Source: Acidobacteriota bacterium
GTDB taxonomy: Bacteria; Acidobacteriota; Terriglobia; Bryobacterales; UBA6623
Assembly: GCA_016125275.1 (NCBI GenBank)
Contig: WGMB01000004.1
Coordinates: forward strand, 124,001 to 188,000
Direction: 5' to 3'
DNA: 64,000 bases
Positions 1 through 8,325 of the stretch are shown piece after piece (positions within the stretch are counted from its first letter, which is position 1; each line of letters starts with the position of its first letter). Below the pieces are notes generated by a model. The model worked only from the letters and a program-made list of their open reading frames with translations, had not been told where the DNA came from and searched no databases. The position numbers and the translations under genes are program-made.

Positions 1-630
1 GTTGAGATAGACGATCCGCCGCTCGACCTCGCGGAAGTGCTCGATCAGCGGCTGATCCGGGTCGGCCAGCACCTTGCGGGCGGTCTCCTCCCAGCCCAGC
101 AGCAACCCGCGGACGTGGTTGAACTTCTGCTCGGCCCGCGCGTCGGCGTAGCGCGTGAAGGTCTCCCAGGGAACCTCGGCAAAGCGGTAGAACGTGTCGC
201 CCATCCAGAAGTGGCCCTCGTTGGGACCGGGATAGCGAAAGTAGCGGGTGTTGAAGACCTCGATGAAGCCCGGCGTGCGCGCCGCGGTCCCCTGGAACGA
301 AGCGACCTTGCCGTTCACACTCTCCAGGTTCGACAGCACCCGGAAGTCCCAGCGCCCCTCGGCGTCCGGGCTGAAGCGAAAGCGGAACAGGCGTCCGCCG
401 TCCCAAAACCCCGAGGCCACCCGCGTGCGCCCGCCGTCGGGCGACCGGAACTCCGCCCGCAGCTCGACCGACACGTAAGGGTTGGGGTGCTGGGCCGCCT
501 CCGCCTCGCTGATCTCGAACGAGATCTCGCACGGCTCGTAGAGCGGCACGCTCTCACAAACCTTCAACTGCCCGGCCGCCGGCCACGCCGCGGCGACCAG
601 CAACCAACCCAACAGCATCCGCCGACGCAT
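1..630 (-). CDS. DUF5060-type exported glycoside-hydrolase-like protein, partial (3' end off window)
   Basis: The visible 210 residues begin at ATG 628-630 and run off the left edge without a stop. The start MRRRMLLGWLLVAAAWPAAG is a signal peptide. Next comes a beta-sandwich resembling DUF5060 (YVSVELRAEFRSPDG, FWDGGRLFRFRFSPDAEGRW), then ARTPGFIEVFNTRYFRYPG, where this family usually joins a DUF4038/TIM-barrel glycosidase domain. The catalytic part would lie beyond the edge. A TATCCT hexamer ends seven bases before the ATG. The family call rests on pattern recognition; the substrate is unknown. Confidence 0.7.
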   Translation of the reverse strand, partial: MRRRMLLGWLLVAAAWPAAGQLKVCESVPLYEPCEISFEISEAEAAQHPNPYVSVELRAEFRSPDGGRTRVASGFWDGGRLFRFRFSPDAEGRWDFRVLSNLESVNGKVASFQGTAARTPGFIEVFNTRYFRYPGPNEGHFWMGDTFYRFAEVPWETFTRYADARAEQKFNHVRGLLLGWEETARKVLADPDQPLIEHFREVERRIVYLN

Positions 631-637
631 ACCTAGG

Positions 638-643
638 AGGATA
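638..643 (-). promoter_or_regulatory. -10-like box TATCCT close to start codon
   Basis: On the minus strand TATCCT ends seven bases before the ATG at 630. It is a weak member of the recurring TANNNT class in this window, and it predicts transcription starting at or next to the start codon. Confidence 0.35.
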
Positions 644-677
644 GAGCCCCGGCGGGCGGGGAGCAACGCGGCCCGTC

Positions 678-1451
678 TCAGCTCAGCCGTCCCGGCAGGC
701 GCGTGGCGTCGTCGATCTCGCACAACTCCAACTGCCGAACCGTCAGACCCACGGCGTCGCTCAGGTCCGCGCCTTCGAGCCGCGTGCCGACCATGCGGGC
801 GCCGCTGAGCTGCGCTCCCACCAGCTTGGCGCCGCGCAGATCGGCCGAAGCCAGGTCCGCTCGGCTGAGGTCGGCGCCGCTCAGACGGGTTTCGAGCAGC
901 AGCGCCCGGTGCAGGTCGGCGTCCACCAGCAGCGCCTTGGTCAGGTCCGCTTGGCTGAGATTCGACTTGTACAGATCCGCCCCGGAAAGATCCGCGCCGG
1001 CCATCCGGCATTCCCGCAAGTCCACGCCCTCCAACGCCCGGCCCTTCAGCCGCACGCCTTCCAGTCGCGGCACGACGTCGGTGTACTTCTTGCGCCACAG
1101 ATTCCAGGCGGCCACGCCCTCGGCCAGGACCTCGAGGGGGTTCGGGCCGGCGGTGCGGGTCTCGTACTGCGCCGGCTCGTAGCTCGGTCCGGACCGCGAG
1201 GGGTCCGCTTTGGCGCTTCCACGGGTCAGCGCCTGGTAGGCCTCGTTGATCCGTTTGAGCCGCTCCTGCGCTTTGCTCTGGAGCCGCTCGTTGCCGGGAA
1301 AGCGGTCCGGGTGCCAGACCTGGGCCAGGTCGCGCCAAGCCTGTCGAACCTGGTCGGCCGTCGCCTCCGGATCGATCTCGAGCTCGCGATAGCACTCCGC
1401 GCGGGTCAAGGGCTTCAGTTCCCTTATCGCTCGCCGGCGCGCGGATGTCAC
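678..1451 (-). CDS. J-domain/pentapeptide-repeat fusion protein
   Basis: The protein has 257 residues. Residues about 16-75 form a DnaJ-type J domain with the HPD signature at 47-49 (WHPDRFPGN), expected to stimulate an Hsp70 ATPase. After a linker, residues about 125-230 form a right-handed pentapeptide-repeat helix of A(D/N)LXX units such as AGADLSGADLYKSNLSQADL. The zinc-binding and Gly/Phe regions of classical DnaJ are absent, so this is a J-protein with a built-in scaffold or client-binding module. It starts ten bases after the stop of the upstream zinc-ribbon gene, implying cotranscription. The client is unknown. Confidence is high for the domains and low for the role. Confidence 0.85.
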   Translation of the reverse strand: MTSARRRAIRELKPLTRAECYRELEIDPEATADQVRQAWRDLAQVWHPDRFPGNERLQSKAQERLKRINEAYQALTRGSAKADPSRSGPSYEPAQYETRTAGPNPLEVLAEGVAAWNLWRKKYTDVVPRLEGVRLKGRALEGVDLRECRMAGADLSGADLYKSNLSQADLTKALLVDADLHRALLLETRLSGADLSRADLASADLRGAKLVGAQLSGARMVGTRLEGADLSDAVGLTVRQLELCEIDDATRLPGRLS

Positions 1452-1460
1452 TCGGCGGAA

Positions 1461-1766
1461 TTACTTAAACAGGTCGTCGAACTGCTTGCGCGCGTCCACG
1501 CCCGGCCGCGCCGCGCCGCCGCTGAGGTCGACCGTCGTACGGGGCTCGAAGAAGTCGCAGAAGTTGCGGTTCTCCTTGTTGGTGACCCACTCGGCTTGCG
1601 ATTCGGCGCACTGGTTGTGGCGGCCGGGGTCGAAGTAGCGACAGTTCAGGCAGCACAGCAGATCCGAGCCGCACTTGTCGCACTCGTGATGCCGCATCAC
1701 TTTTTCTCCCGGACTCAGCGGAATCGCCGAGCCGCATTGATGGCAGCGAAACACGAGTTTGGACAT
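1461..1766 (-). CDS. Small zinc-ribbon protein
   Basis: The protein has 101 residues, starting at ATG 1764-1766. It is rich in paired cysteines: CHQCG at residues 8-12, then CDKCG and CCLNC, followed by further single cysteines. This suggests two treble-clef or rubredoxin-like zinc sites. There is no signal peptide, so it should be cytoplasmic. It lies directly upstream of, and probably in one transcript with, the J-domain/pentapeptide gene, so it may be a partner or substrate-recognition factor for that chaperone system (inference). A TAAGCT box ends nine bases before the ATG. Confidence 0.75.
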   Translation of the reverse strand: MSKLVFRCHQCGSAIPLSPGEKVMRHHECDKCGSDLLCCLNCRYFDPGRHNQCAESQAEWVTNKENRNFCDFFEPRTTVDLSGGAARPGVDARKQFDDLFK

Positions 1767-1790
1767 AATGGAGGCAGCTTACCGGACCCG

Positions 1791-2387
1791 ATGCACCTCT
1801 TCAAGGCGATTGTTTCCGCCGCGCTGTTGCTGATGGCGCTCTCTTGCGGCGGCGGGAAGATTCCGCCCACGCACTACTACGCCTTGGACCTGCCGCCGGC
1901 CCCCAAACCGCAGGTCTCGGCCTCCGGCAAGACGCTGGTGGTCGCCTCGGTCACCGCCGCCGATCCGCTCACCCAGGACCGCATCGTCTACCGCCCGACC
2001 CGCCAAGAGGTCGGCTTCTACGAATACCACCGTTGGGCGTCGGACCCGCGGGAGGCCATTCGCGCCGCGCTGATCGATCAACTGCGCGCCGGCGGCCTGT
2101 TCCAGACCGTGGCGCCGTTCGACGGCCGCACCAAGGGAGACTTTCTGCTACGGTCGCGCATCGACCGCCTCGAAGAGGTGGATTTCGAGGATGGCGTGAA
2201 GGTCTACGCGGCGATCTCCGCGCAACTGCTCGACGTCTCGACCGACCGCGTCGTCTGGACCGGCCGCGGCGAAGCGTCGGAACCGGTCAACTCCGCGGAC
2301 GTCCGCCAGGTGGTGGCGGCGATGAGCAAGGCGACCGACGCCGGGCTGAAGCAACTGGCGGCGAGCCTCGCCGATTATCTGCGGTAG
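1791..2387 (+). CDS. ABC-type transport auxiliary lipoprotein (PqiC/ABC_trans_aux-like)
   Basis: The protein has 198 residues from ATG 1791; the open frame extends upstream, but only this ATG gives a lipoprotein signal (LLLMALSCGGG, with the cysteine as the lipidation site). The mature part begins THYYALDLPPAP, the typical opening of the ABC_trans_aux domain found in PqiC and in Mla/Mce-associated lipoproteins. These proteins sit on the outer membrane and serve lipid-transport systems of the MCE class. No MCE or permease gene is adjacent, so the partner is elsewhere. It is divergent from the zinc-ribbon gene. Confidence 0.75.
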   Translation: MHLFKAIVSAALLLMALSCGGGKIPPTHYYALDLPPAPKPQVSASGKTLVVASVTAADPLTQDRIVYRPTRQEVGFYEYHRWASDPREAIRAALIDQLRAGGLFQTVAPFDGRTKGDFLLRSRIDRLEEVDFEDGVKVYAAISAQLLDVSTDRVVWTGRGEASEPVNSADVRQVVAAMSKATDAGLKQLAASLADYLR

Positions 2388-2421
2388 CGGCCCACGCCTG
2401 ACAGTTCACGGCGTACGCCCG

Positions 2422-3348
2422 TCACAGCTCCCGCACCTGAATCTTCTTGCGCATCGAGGCGACCTCGGCCGGGTCGCCCGCGCCGAGACCCGGCCGGCCG
2501 GCGGCCACCGTCGCCGCCGCCACGCCCCACACGAAGGCCTCGGCGAACTCCTCGCCTTGCCACAGCTTCCAGACGATGGTGGCCGCCATCACGTCTCCGG
2601 CGCCGATCGGGCTGCCGTTCTGCACCACCGGCGGCGTGGCCCGCAGCCGGTCCCGCCCGGAGACTCCCACCGCGCCCTGTCCGCCGAGGGAGAGCGCCAC
2701 GTGTTCCGGCCCCATCGCCAGGATCTCCAGCGCCCCTTCGAGCGCATCGGATTCGCCGAACAGGGTTCTCCCCAGCAGCCGCTCGGCCTCGGGACGGTTG
2801 GGCTTGGCGAGGGTGGGGCGGGCCGCCAGCCCGCTCTCGAGCGCCGGACCGCTGGTGTCGAGCAGCGTCCGCACGCCGTGCTCCTGGGCCAAGCGGATCA
2901 GTCGCGGGTAGAGGTCCTGCGGGGTTCCCGGCGGAATGCTGCCGTTGAGGGTGAGCCAGCGCGCGCGGGGCAGCTTCTCGGCCACGACGGCTTCGATTCG
3001 CCCCAGCTCTTCAGCAGTTAGGGGCGCCCCGCGCTGATCCAGCTTCAGGGTCAGCCCCTCTTCGTCGATCACGGCGACGTTGCGGCGCGTCTCGCCGCGC
3101 ACCGGAATCAGCGTCGCCGCCAGCCCGACCTGCTCGAGCAGCCGCGCGAAGCGCTCGCCCATCGGCCCGCCTTGGGTGGCGATGGCCTCTACCTCGGCAC
3201 CGTAGCCCTGCAGCGTGCGGGCCACGTTGATGCCCTTGCCGCCCGGCTGATAGCTTTCGCTGGTGATGTAGGTCCGGTCGTCGTAGATGATGCGGTCGGT
3301 CGTCAGCGAGACGTCGACCGCCGGATTCAGCGTCAGCGTGAGGATCAT
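2422..3348 (-). CDS. PfkB-family sugar kinase, 1-phosphofructokinase-like
   Basis: The protein has 308 residues, a normal length for hexose-phosphate PfkB kinases. The opening ILTLTLNPAVDVSL and the glycine-rich PGGKGINVAR are typical of the 1-phosphofructokinase/tagatose-6-phosphate kinase branch. The C-terminal GSPIGAGDVMA holds the anion hole and catalytic Asp of the GAGD signature. The predicted reaction is ATP-dependent phosphorylation of a phosphorylated ketohexose in the cytoplasm. No PTS or sugar transporter gene is nearby, so the substrate could equally be tagatose 6-phosphate or fructose 6-phosphate. Confidence 0.85.
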   Translation of the reverse strand: MILTLTLNPAVDVSLTTDRIIYDDRTYITSESYQPGGKGINVARTLQGYGAEVEAIATQGGPMGERFARLLEQVGLAATLIPVRGETRRNVAVIDEEGLTLKLDQRGAPLTAEELGRIEAVVAEKLPRARWLTLNGSIPPGTPQDLYPRLIRLAQEHGVRTLLDTSGPALESGLAARPTLAKPNRPEAERLLGRTLFGESDALEGALEILAMGPEHVALSLGGQGAVGVSGRDRLRATPPVVQNGSPIGAGDVMAATIVWKLWQGEEFAEAFVWGVAAATVAAGRPGLGAGDPAEVASMRKKIQVREL

Positions 3349-3453
3349 TGCGGGCCCCTACCGGCGCGAGAGGGGCCTTCCCAGGATATCGTCCGATGCG
3401 CCGCCGGGCGAGCCGCCTGCCGACGGCCGCGCCCGGGAAGAAGACTCAGCGGC

Positions 3454-4503
3454 TCAGTGGCCGCCGCCCCGGACTCCGTTCGGCGTCGGCAGCGGCGTCT
3501 GCTCGGTATGCGGCGGCAACACCGGGTACTCGACCTTCGGCTGCTGGCCGGTCAGCGTCTTCAGAAACGCCACGATCGCCTCCGACTCGGCGTCGGAGAG
3601 GTCCGCGCCCAACTGCGAGGTCCCCATGATCGAGACCGCCTGCTTCAAGTCCCACACCTTGCCGGAGTGGAAGTACGGCGGGGTCAACTCGATGTTGCGC
3701 AGCGACGGCGACTTGAACTTGTACTCGTCCGAAGCCGTGCGGGTGACCGCGAAGCGGCCCTTGTCGTTGGGAGGCAGCACTTCCGAGCCCGGCTTCTCGA
3801 CCACGCCGAACGGGAAGTAGCCCGTGCCGCCGGCGTTCACGCCTTGGTGGCAGTTCACGCAGCCCTTGTCGAGAAACAGCGTCAAACCTTGCTTCTCCTG
3901 GCTGTCGAGGGCGTCCACATCGCCGCGCAGGTAGCGGTCGAACTTCGACCAGGGGGTCAGCAGCGTCGCCTCGAAAACCTCGATCGCGCTCGCCATGTTG
4001 TCGAACGTCACCGGGTCGCTCTGGCCCGGGAAGGACTTCTGGAACCGCTCCACGTACTCCGGAATGCTCTCGAGCGTCTTGACCGTGCGCTCCGGGTTGG
4101 AGTTCATCTCGACGGCGGCTTGGATCGGGCCCTTGGCCTGCTCCTGCAGATCCTTGGCGCGGCCGTCCCAGAACTGCGCCACGTTGAACACGGCGTTCAA
4201 CACCGTCGGGGAGTTGCGGGGGCCCTGGGCCCAGCCGTGGCCGATCGAGGTCTCCAGCAGGTCCACGCCGCCGAGGCCGACGTTGTGGCAGGTGTTGCAG
4301 CTGATCAGCCAGCTCGACGACAGGCGCGGATCGAAGAACAGCATCTTGCCGAGCTCGATCTTCTCGGGCGTGGCGGGATTGCCTTCCAGCGCCGGCGGCG
4401 TGTTCGGAACCGCCTCAAAGCGCGCCCGCGCCTTGTCCTGCAAAGCGTCGGCCGAAGCCAAGCTTGGCAGCAGAAGAATCAATCCCCACAGTGCTTTGTT
4501 CAT
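3454..4503 (-). CDS. Di-heme cytochrome c peroxidase (CcpA/MauG family)
   Basis: The protein has 349 residues from ATG 4501-4503, preceded by no better start and followed by a signal peptide (MNKALWGLILLLPSLASADA). There are two CXXCH heme sites, CNTCH at residues 69-73 and CVNCH at 215-219, spaced as in bacterial di-heme peroxidases. LGKMLFFDPRLS and GPRNSPTVLNAVFN are family hallmarks. It would reduce hydrogen peroxide in the periplasm with electrons from a small cytochrome or cupredoxin. The tail is proline-rich. A TATACT box lies 21 bases upstream of the start on the same strand. Confidence 0.9.
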   Translation of the reverse strand: MNKALWGLILLLPSLASADALQDKARARFEAVPNTPPALEGNPATPEKIELGKMLFFDPRLSSSWLISCNTCHNVGLGGVDLLETSIGHGWAQGPRNSPTVLNAVFNVAQFWDGRAKDLQEQAKGPIQAAVEMNSNPERTVKTLESIPEYVERFQKSFPGQSDPVTFDNMASAIEVFEATLLTPWSKFDRYLRGDVDALDSQEKQGLTLFLDKGCVNCHQGVNAGGTGYFPFGVVEKPGSEVLPPNDKGRFAVTRTASDEYKFKSPSLRNIELTPPYFHSGKVWDLKQAVSIMGTSQLGADLSDAESEAIVAFLKTLTGQQPKVEYPVLPPHTEQTPLPTPNGVRGGGH

Positions 4504-4870
4504 CGAAGATTTCCCCAGAAAACCAGTATACCCAGCCACTTGTGGTGCTGGCCCCGTAGTAACACGATCGAAATGAGACACCACTGAATCGTGGGTGTGC
4601 TATGCTTCGGGTGTGAGGCGACTCGCAAGGCTCTCCGCAGAGCTCGGCCCTCCTCTCGCCATGAGCGGCCGGCCGTTTCGTCCCCACCCATCCGCCGTTT
4701 TGCGGATGTCTTGATCCCCGCTCCAGTCATTGCGGGGAGTTTGTATCCCTGAATCAGTCCCGGTCTCTCTTCTCCGTGTTTGCCGCGCAGTTTGCGGCTC
4801 GACCGAAGTGTTTCTTCGAGACGATCGCCGGCAGCGAACCAAGCATTCCCAGAAGGAGGACAAACTACAC
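4504..4870. other. Intergenic leader with two tandem hairpins, possible structured RNA
   Basis: This 367-base space between divergent genes has no convincing gene. On the plus strand an extended -10-like TGCTATGCT lies at 4598-4606. Downstream are two perfect adjacent hairpins: CATCCGC/GCGGATG at 4689-4708 with a six-base loop, and TCCCCGC/GCGGGGA at 4715-4738 with a ten-base loop. A strong AAGGAGG ribosome site precedes the gene at 4871. If the promoter is real, the HAD gene has a leader of about 260 bases. I do not recognise a known riboswitch. Confidence 0.4.
4525..4530 (-). promoter_or_regulatory. -10-like box TATACT for di-heme peroxidase
   Basis: TATACT on the minus strand, 21 bases upstream of the ATG at 4503. 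It is the same hexamer used at 10063, 32559, 47926 and 60803, but here with room for a short leader. Confidence 0.4.
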
Positions 4871-5653
4871 ATGAACCACGGATTTCTGATCGACATGGAC
4901 GGCGTGATCTACCGCGGGACCGAAGCGATCCCCGGCGCCGCCGATTTCATCGAGCATCTCGACGAACAGGGCATCCCCTACCTGTTCCTGACCAACAACT
5001 CCGCCTACACGCAGCTCGACGTGGTGGTGAAGCTGCGTAAGTTCGGCATCGAAACGTCCACCGAGCACGTCTACACCGCCGCGCTGGCGACGGCTGAGTT
5101 CGTTTCGCAGCAGAAGCCGGACGGCGCGGCCTTCGTGATCGGCGAAGGCGGCCTGCTCAATGCGCTCAACCAGGTGAACTACGCCATCTCGAGCGAGCAC
5201 GCCGACTACGTGATCGTCGGAGAGGGCCGCACGATGAACTTCGAGGGCATGGAGAAGGCGCACCGGCTGATCGCCAACGGCGCCCACCTGATCTCGACCA
5301 ACGCCGACACCTGGTGCCCCACCGATTCGGGCCCGCGTCCGGGCTGCGGCGCCATCGTCGCCCTGCTCGAAGCCGCCACCGGCCGCAAGGCCTATCACGT
5401 CGGCAAGCCGAACCCCTTCATGATGCGGCTGGCGCGCAAGAAGATCGGCCTGCGTACCGACGAAGTCACCATGGTGGGCGACACCATGGACACCGACATC
5501 CGCGGCGCGACCGACCTGGGCTTCCACTCGGTGCTCGTGCTGACCGGCTCCACGCGCCGGCAGGACCTGGCGATGTACCCCTACGCTCCGACGCGGGTGG
5601 TGGATTCGATCGCCGACCTCGTGCCGAACCACCGCGGCCGCCGCGCCGCCTAG
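4871..5653 (+). CDS. HAD-IIA family phosphatase (NagD/phosphoglycolate-phosphatase-like)
   Basis: The protein has 260 residues. The open frame extends 141 bases upstream, but ATG 4871 follows an AAGGAGG ribosome site and gives the canonical N-terminus. All four HAD motifs are visible: DMDGVIYRG near the start (the catalytic Asp pair), TNNS (motif II), the lysine of GKPNPFMM (motif III) and VGDTMDTDI (motif IV). The C2-type cap between motifs II and III places it in subclass IIA, which hydrolyses small phosphomonoesters such as nucleotides, phosphoglycolate or pyridoxal phosphate. The exact substrate cannot be read from the sequence. Confidence 0.88.
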   Translation: MNHGFLIDMDGVIYRGTEAIPGAADFIEHLDEQGIPYLFLTNNSAYTQLDVVVKLRKFGIETSTEHVYTAALATAEFVSQQKPDGAAFVIGEGGLLNALNQVNYAISSEHADYVIVGEGRTMNFEGMEKAHRLIANGAHLISTNADTWCPTDSGPRPGCGAIVALLEAATGRKAYHVGKPNPFMMRLARKKIGLRTDEVTMVGDTMDTDIRGATDLGFHSVLVLTGSTRRQDLAMYPYAPTRVVDSIADLVPNHRGRRAA

Positions 5654-5670
5654 GTCCCTGAGAAAGCGGT

Positions 5671-5706
5671 GAGCCCGGAGGCGAAGCGTTCGCGTCCGGG
5701 CTCTTT
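5671..5706. terminator. Rho-independent terminator after HAD gene
   Basis: GAGCCCGGA at 5671-5679 pairs with TCCGGGCTC at 5695-5703, with a further inner stem GCGAA/TTCGC, followed by TTT. It starts 18 bases after the HAD stop. It also lies 27 bases beyond the stop of the convergent gene ending at 5730, so it may serve both directions. Confidence 0.8.
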
Positions 5707-5729
5707 CCGTTGCGAGAGACTGCCGGCGC

Positions 5730-8105
5730 CTAGTCCGGGACCGAGCAGCCGCCGCTGGTGCAGCGGACGACGCAGACGCGGGCGTCGAGCACGGTGACGG
5801 AGCCGTCTCCGTCGGCGTCGCGGGCGTCGCCGGGCAAGGCGGTCTGTCCGCGTCCGGCTACGATCGCCTGGATGTCGGCGGCGTCCACGGTTTCGTTGCC
5901 GTCGACGTCGCAGTTACGGGCGAACGCGCCGACGATCCCCAGCGCGGCGTCGTCGATGGCTCCGCAGACCAGACCGCCGTCCATCACGCTCGGCAGCGGG
6001 ACCCACTCCAGCACGGACTCGTTGTATTCCAGCCGCCGCAGCTCGGCGCTGGGCGCGCCTGACGGCGCCGGCACGCAGTAGTCGGCCAGCGTCGATTCGC
6101 CGCAGGAGTTGCGCCACTCGGCGGTGGAGATCCCCGCGAACAGGTTCGACGGAGCGTCAAAGCCGTTCGGGGTCTCCGGCGGCGCGGTCTGCATCGCCGC
6201 CGCAAGAGGATTCTCGTCGTAGGCGGCGGTCTGCAGGAAGTTGCCGATCTTGGGGGCGCGGGTGACGCCGGGGGCGCTGACGCTGCAGAAGCGGATCTCA
6301 GCGCCGTTGCCCAAGGAGACCTCGACGTCGGAGCCGGCCGGGGTGTTCGACGCCGGCTCCCGCAGGCGCACCAGCTCCCAGCCGCCTTCGGGCTTGTTGT
6401 CGAACAGGTCGGTGAGCAGGTTGGCCGGGTTGGCCATCGCCGCCATCATGTCGTCGCCCACGGCCAGCAGATTGCGCACGCCCCAGTTGGCCGCGTTGCC
6501 CAGCCCGGCGCGGGCTTCGGGCAGAAACGGCTCGTCGATGTGGGTGGTCGTCCAAAGGTCGCCGCCGCCGTCGTTGGGGATCGGGCCGATCAGCGAGCCG
6601 AGGCCGGCCTCGAGCGTCGGGACCACGGAGGGGTCGAGCCCGGGCGTGGCCTTGGCCAGCCGGGTGATGACGGAGATGTCCTGAAAGCTCAACGAGTAGT
6701 CGAACGTGCCCACGAGCAGCCGGCCCTTCCAGGCCTTGATGTCCCAAACGTACTGGTTGTAGGCGTTCCAGAAGCCCATCAGCCCGAACTTCGGATGGCG
6801 CTTGCCCGACGGCAGCAGGTTGGGCTGCAGCGTCCACTGGCCGAACCCTCCGCCGGCGGTGAAGACCGGGAACTCAGCGCTGCCGTAGAGCAGGTCGACT
6901 TCCTGCTGCGGCGAGGCGAGATTCCGGGCGCGGAACAGCGAGCTGCCGCGCTGCACGCCGAGCACGGTCGCTTCCACGTCCTGCTGCGTGCTCGGTGCGC
7001 CGTACTGTTCCAGGAACAGGGCCAGGCCGAGGTCGGGCAGGTGCATGGTCCCAAACACCAAGTAGCCGCCGAAGCTCGCCATGGCGCCGCCGGCGTAGGT
7101 GTGCGCCAGCACCGGGTCCGGCTCGTATTCGTCCATTGAGAAGACCTTCGTCCAGCCGCTCGCGTCGGCCGAGGTCAGCTTCAGCCCATTGAGCGGGCGG
7201 CTGACCTGGATCGAGGCGAAGGCGTCTTCGGTGGGCCAGGTGGAGACGGCGATGCGGTCCTCGTGCTCGATGATGTAGGCCGGGAAGCCGTCGATCTCGC
7301 CGACGAGCTCGTAGTCGAAGCAGTTCGTGCACGGCGAAGCGCCCAACTGCCCGGTCCAGCGGATGACGGCGCCCCCGTCGGTCGCCCCCATCGCCAAGTA
7401 CAGATCGCCGCCGATGACGGCGCCCTTGCGGACCGAGCGGAACTCGGGGAAGAGCTTCGTGCCCAGATACTCCAAGGTGTCGGCGCGGAAGGCGAACAGG
7501 CGGACCTCGCCGTTGAGGGTGGGGCCGCCGATGAGGATCAGCCCGCCGAAGGTGGCCGAGAAGCGCAGCCCCTCGGTCTCCTCGATGGCCGGGTCGAAGC
7601 CGAAGCGCGTGCCTTGGGCCTTGGGCGTGATGTCCTTCAGGCTCTGGTTCTGGGTGTCGTAGACGAGTATGTGCGGCGGCCGGTAGTCGCCGCGCTCGGC
7701 CGGCAGGCCGGTCCAGAAGACCCAGCCGCTGAGGCCGAACTCGCAGGCCCAAGCGCGGTACTTGGCCTCGTAGGGGATGGTTAGCCCGGACCGCGCCTGC
7801 CCCAAGCAGTGCGGGTTGGCGGCGGTGCCGATGATGACCTTCTTGCCGCTCTGGTCGAGCGTCGTGCTCCAGGGGTAGGACTGGTTTACCTTGGGTTGGC
7901 TGAAGAAGCACGGCGGGCCGGCGTTGGGAAAGTTCAGGCCCAACAGGCCGTAGCACTCGTCCGGCTGGGCTTTGGCGACGCGGGTTCCCTGTGAAGTTAG
8001 TAGGGACTCGTTGATGGGCTGCGCGGCGGCTCCGGCGATGCAGAGCAAGGCGAGAATCGCTGCGCGGATCAGCGTCCGCCAGGGCGAGAGGGGGTGGTAC
8101 GGCAT
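5730..8105 (-). CDS. Exported beta-propeller-like protein with C-terminal dockerin-like calcium repeats
   Basis: The protein has 791 residues from ATG 8103-8105, chosen because it gives a clean signal peptide (LIRAAILALLCIAGAAAQ); the open frame reaches 22 codons further upstream. The body has no motif I can name, but it looks like repeated propeller blades describing display-like beta strands. The last 60 residues (about 732-791) contain two calcium loops, DVDGNETVDAAD and DADGDGSVTVLDAR, resembling a type I dockerin or EF-hand pair. The tail ends in a cysteine-rich VCVVRC...GGC. Such tails anchor or stabilise secreted proteins. Function unknown. Confidence 0.65.
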   Translation of the reverse strand: MPYHPLSPWRTLIRAAILALLCIAGAAAQPINESLLTSQGTRVAKAQPDECYGLLGLNFPNAGPPCFFSQPKVNQSYPWSTTLDQSGKKVIIGTAANPHCLGQARSGLTIPYEAKYRAWACEFGLSGWVFWTGLPAERGDYRPPHILVYDTQNQSLKDITPKAQGTRFGFDPAIEETEGLRFSATFGGLILIGGPTLNGEVRLFAFRADTLEYLGTKLFPEFRSVRKGAVIGGDLYLAMGATDGGAVIRWTGQLGASPCTNCFDYELVGEIDGFPAYIIEHEDRIAVSTWPTEDAFASIQVSRPLNGLKLTSADASGWTKVFSMDEYEPDPVLAHTYAGGAMASFGGYLVFGTMHLPDLGLALFLEQYGAPSTQQDVEATVLGVQRGSSLFRARNLASPQQEVDLLYGSAEFPVFTAGGGFGQWTLQPNLLPSGKRHPKFGLMGFWNAYNQYVWDIKAWKGRLLVGTFDYSLSFQDISVITRLAKATPGLDPSVVPTLEAGLGSLIGPIPNDGGGDLWTTTHIDEPFLPEARAGLGNAANWGVRNLLAVGDDMMAAMANPANLLTDLFDNKPEGGWELVRLREPASNTPAGSDVEVSLGNGAEIRFCSVSAPGVTRAPKIGNFLQTAAYDENPLAAAMQTAPPETPNGFDAPSNLFAGISTAEWRNSCGESTLADYCVPAPSGAPSAELRRLEYNESVLEWVPLPSVMDGGLVCGAIDDAALGIVGAFARNCDVDGNETVDAADIQAIVAGRGQTALPGDARDADGDGSVTVLDARVCVVRCTSGGCSVPD

Positions 8106-8325
8106 GGAAATTGTGGTCCGAGGGCTCAATCGGTCCGACGCGTCTTCGCCGGGAGCCGTCGTGGGCGCCAACGATCGACCAGTCGCCCCAATTTACCCCA
8201 AAGACCGAATCGCTTCCCGCGATCTTTCGCCGACAATCTTTCGATCAGGCAAGTTCCCGCCCGCGCTAAGGTCTTGATCCGTCGAAGGATTTGCGAACGA
8301 GAACCTTAGGCGGCGCAATGACGCC

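Noticed and set aside
4601-4870. 6S, SRP or tmRNA gene
   Set aside because: The hairpins do not match the conserved cores I know for these RNAs, and the region ends in the ribosome site of a coding gene.
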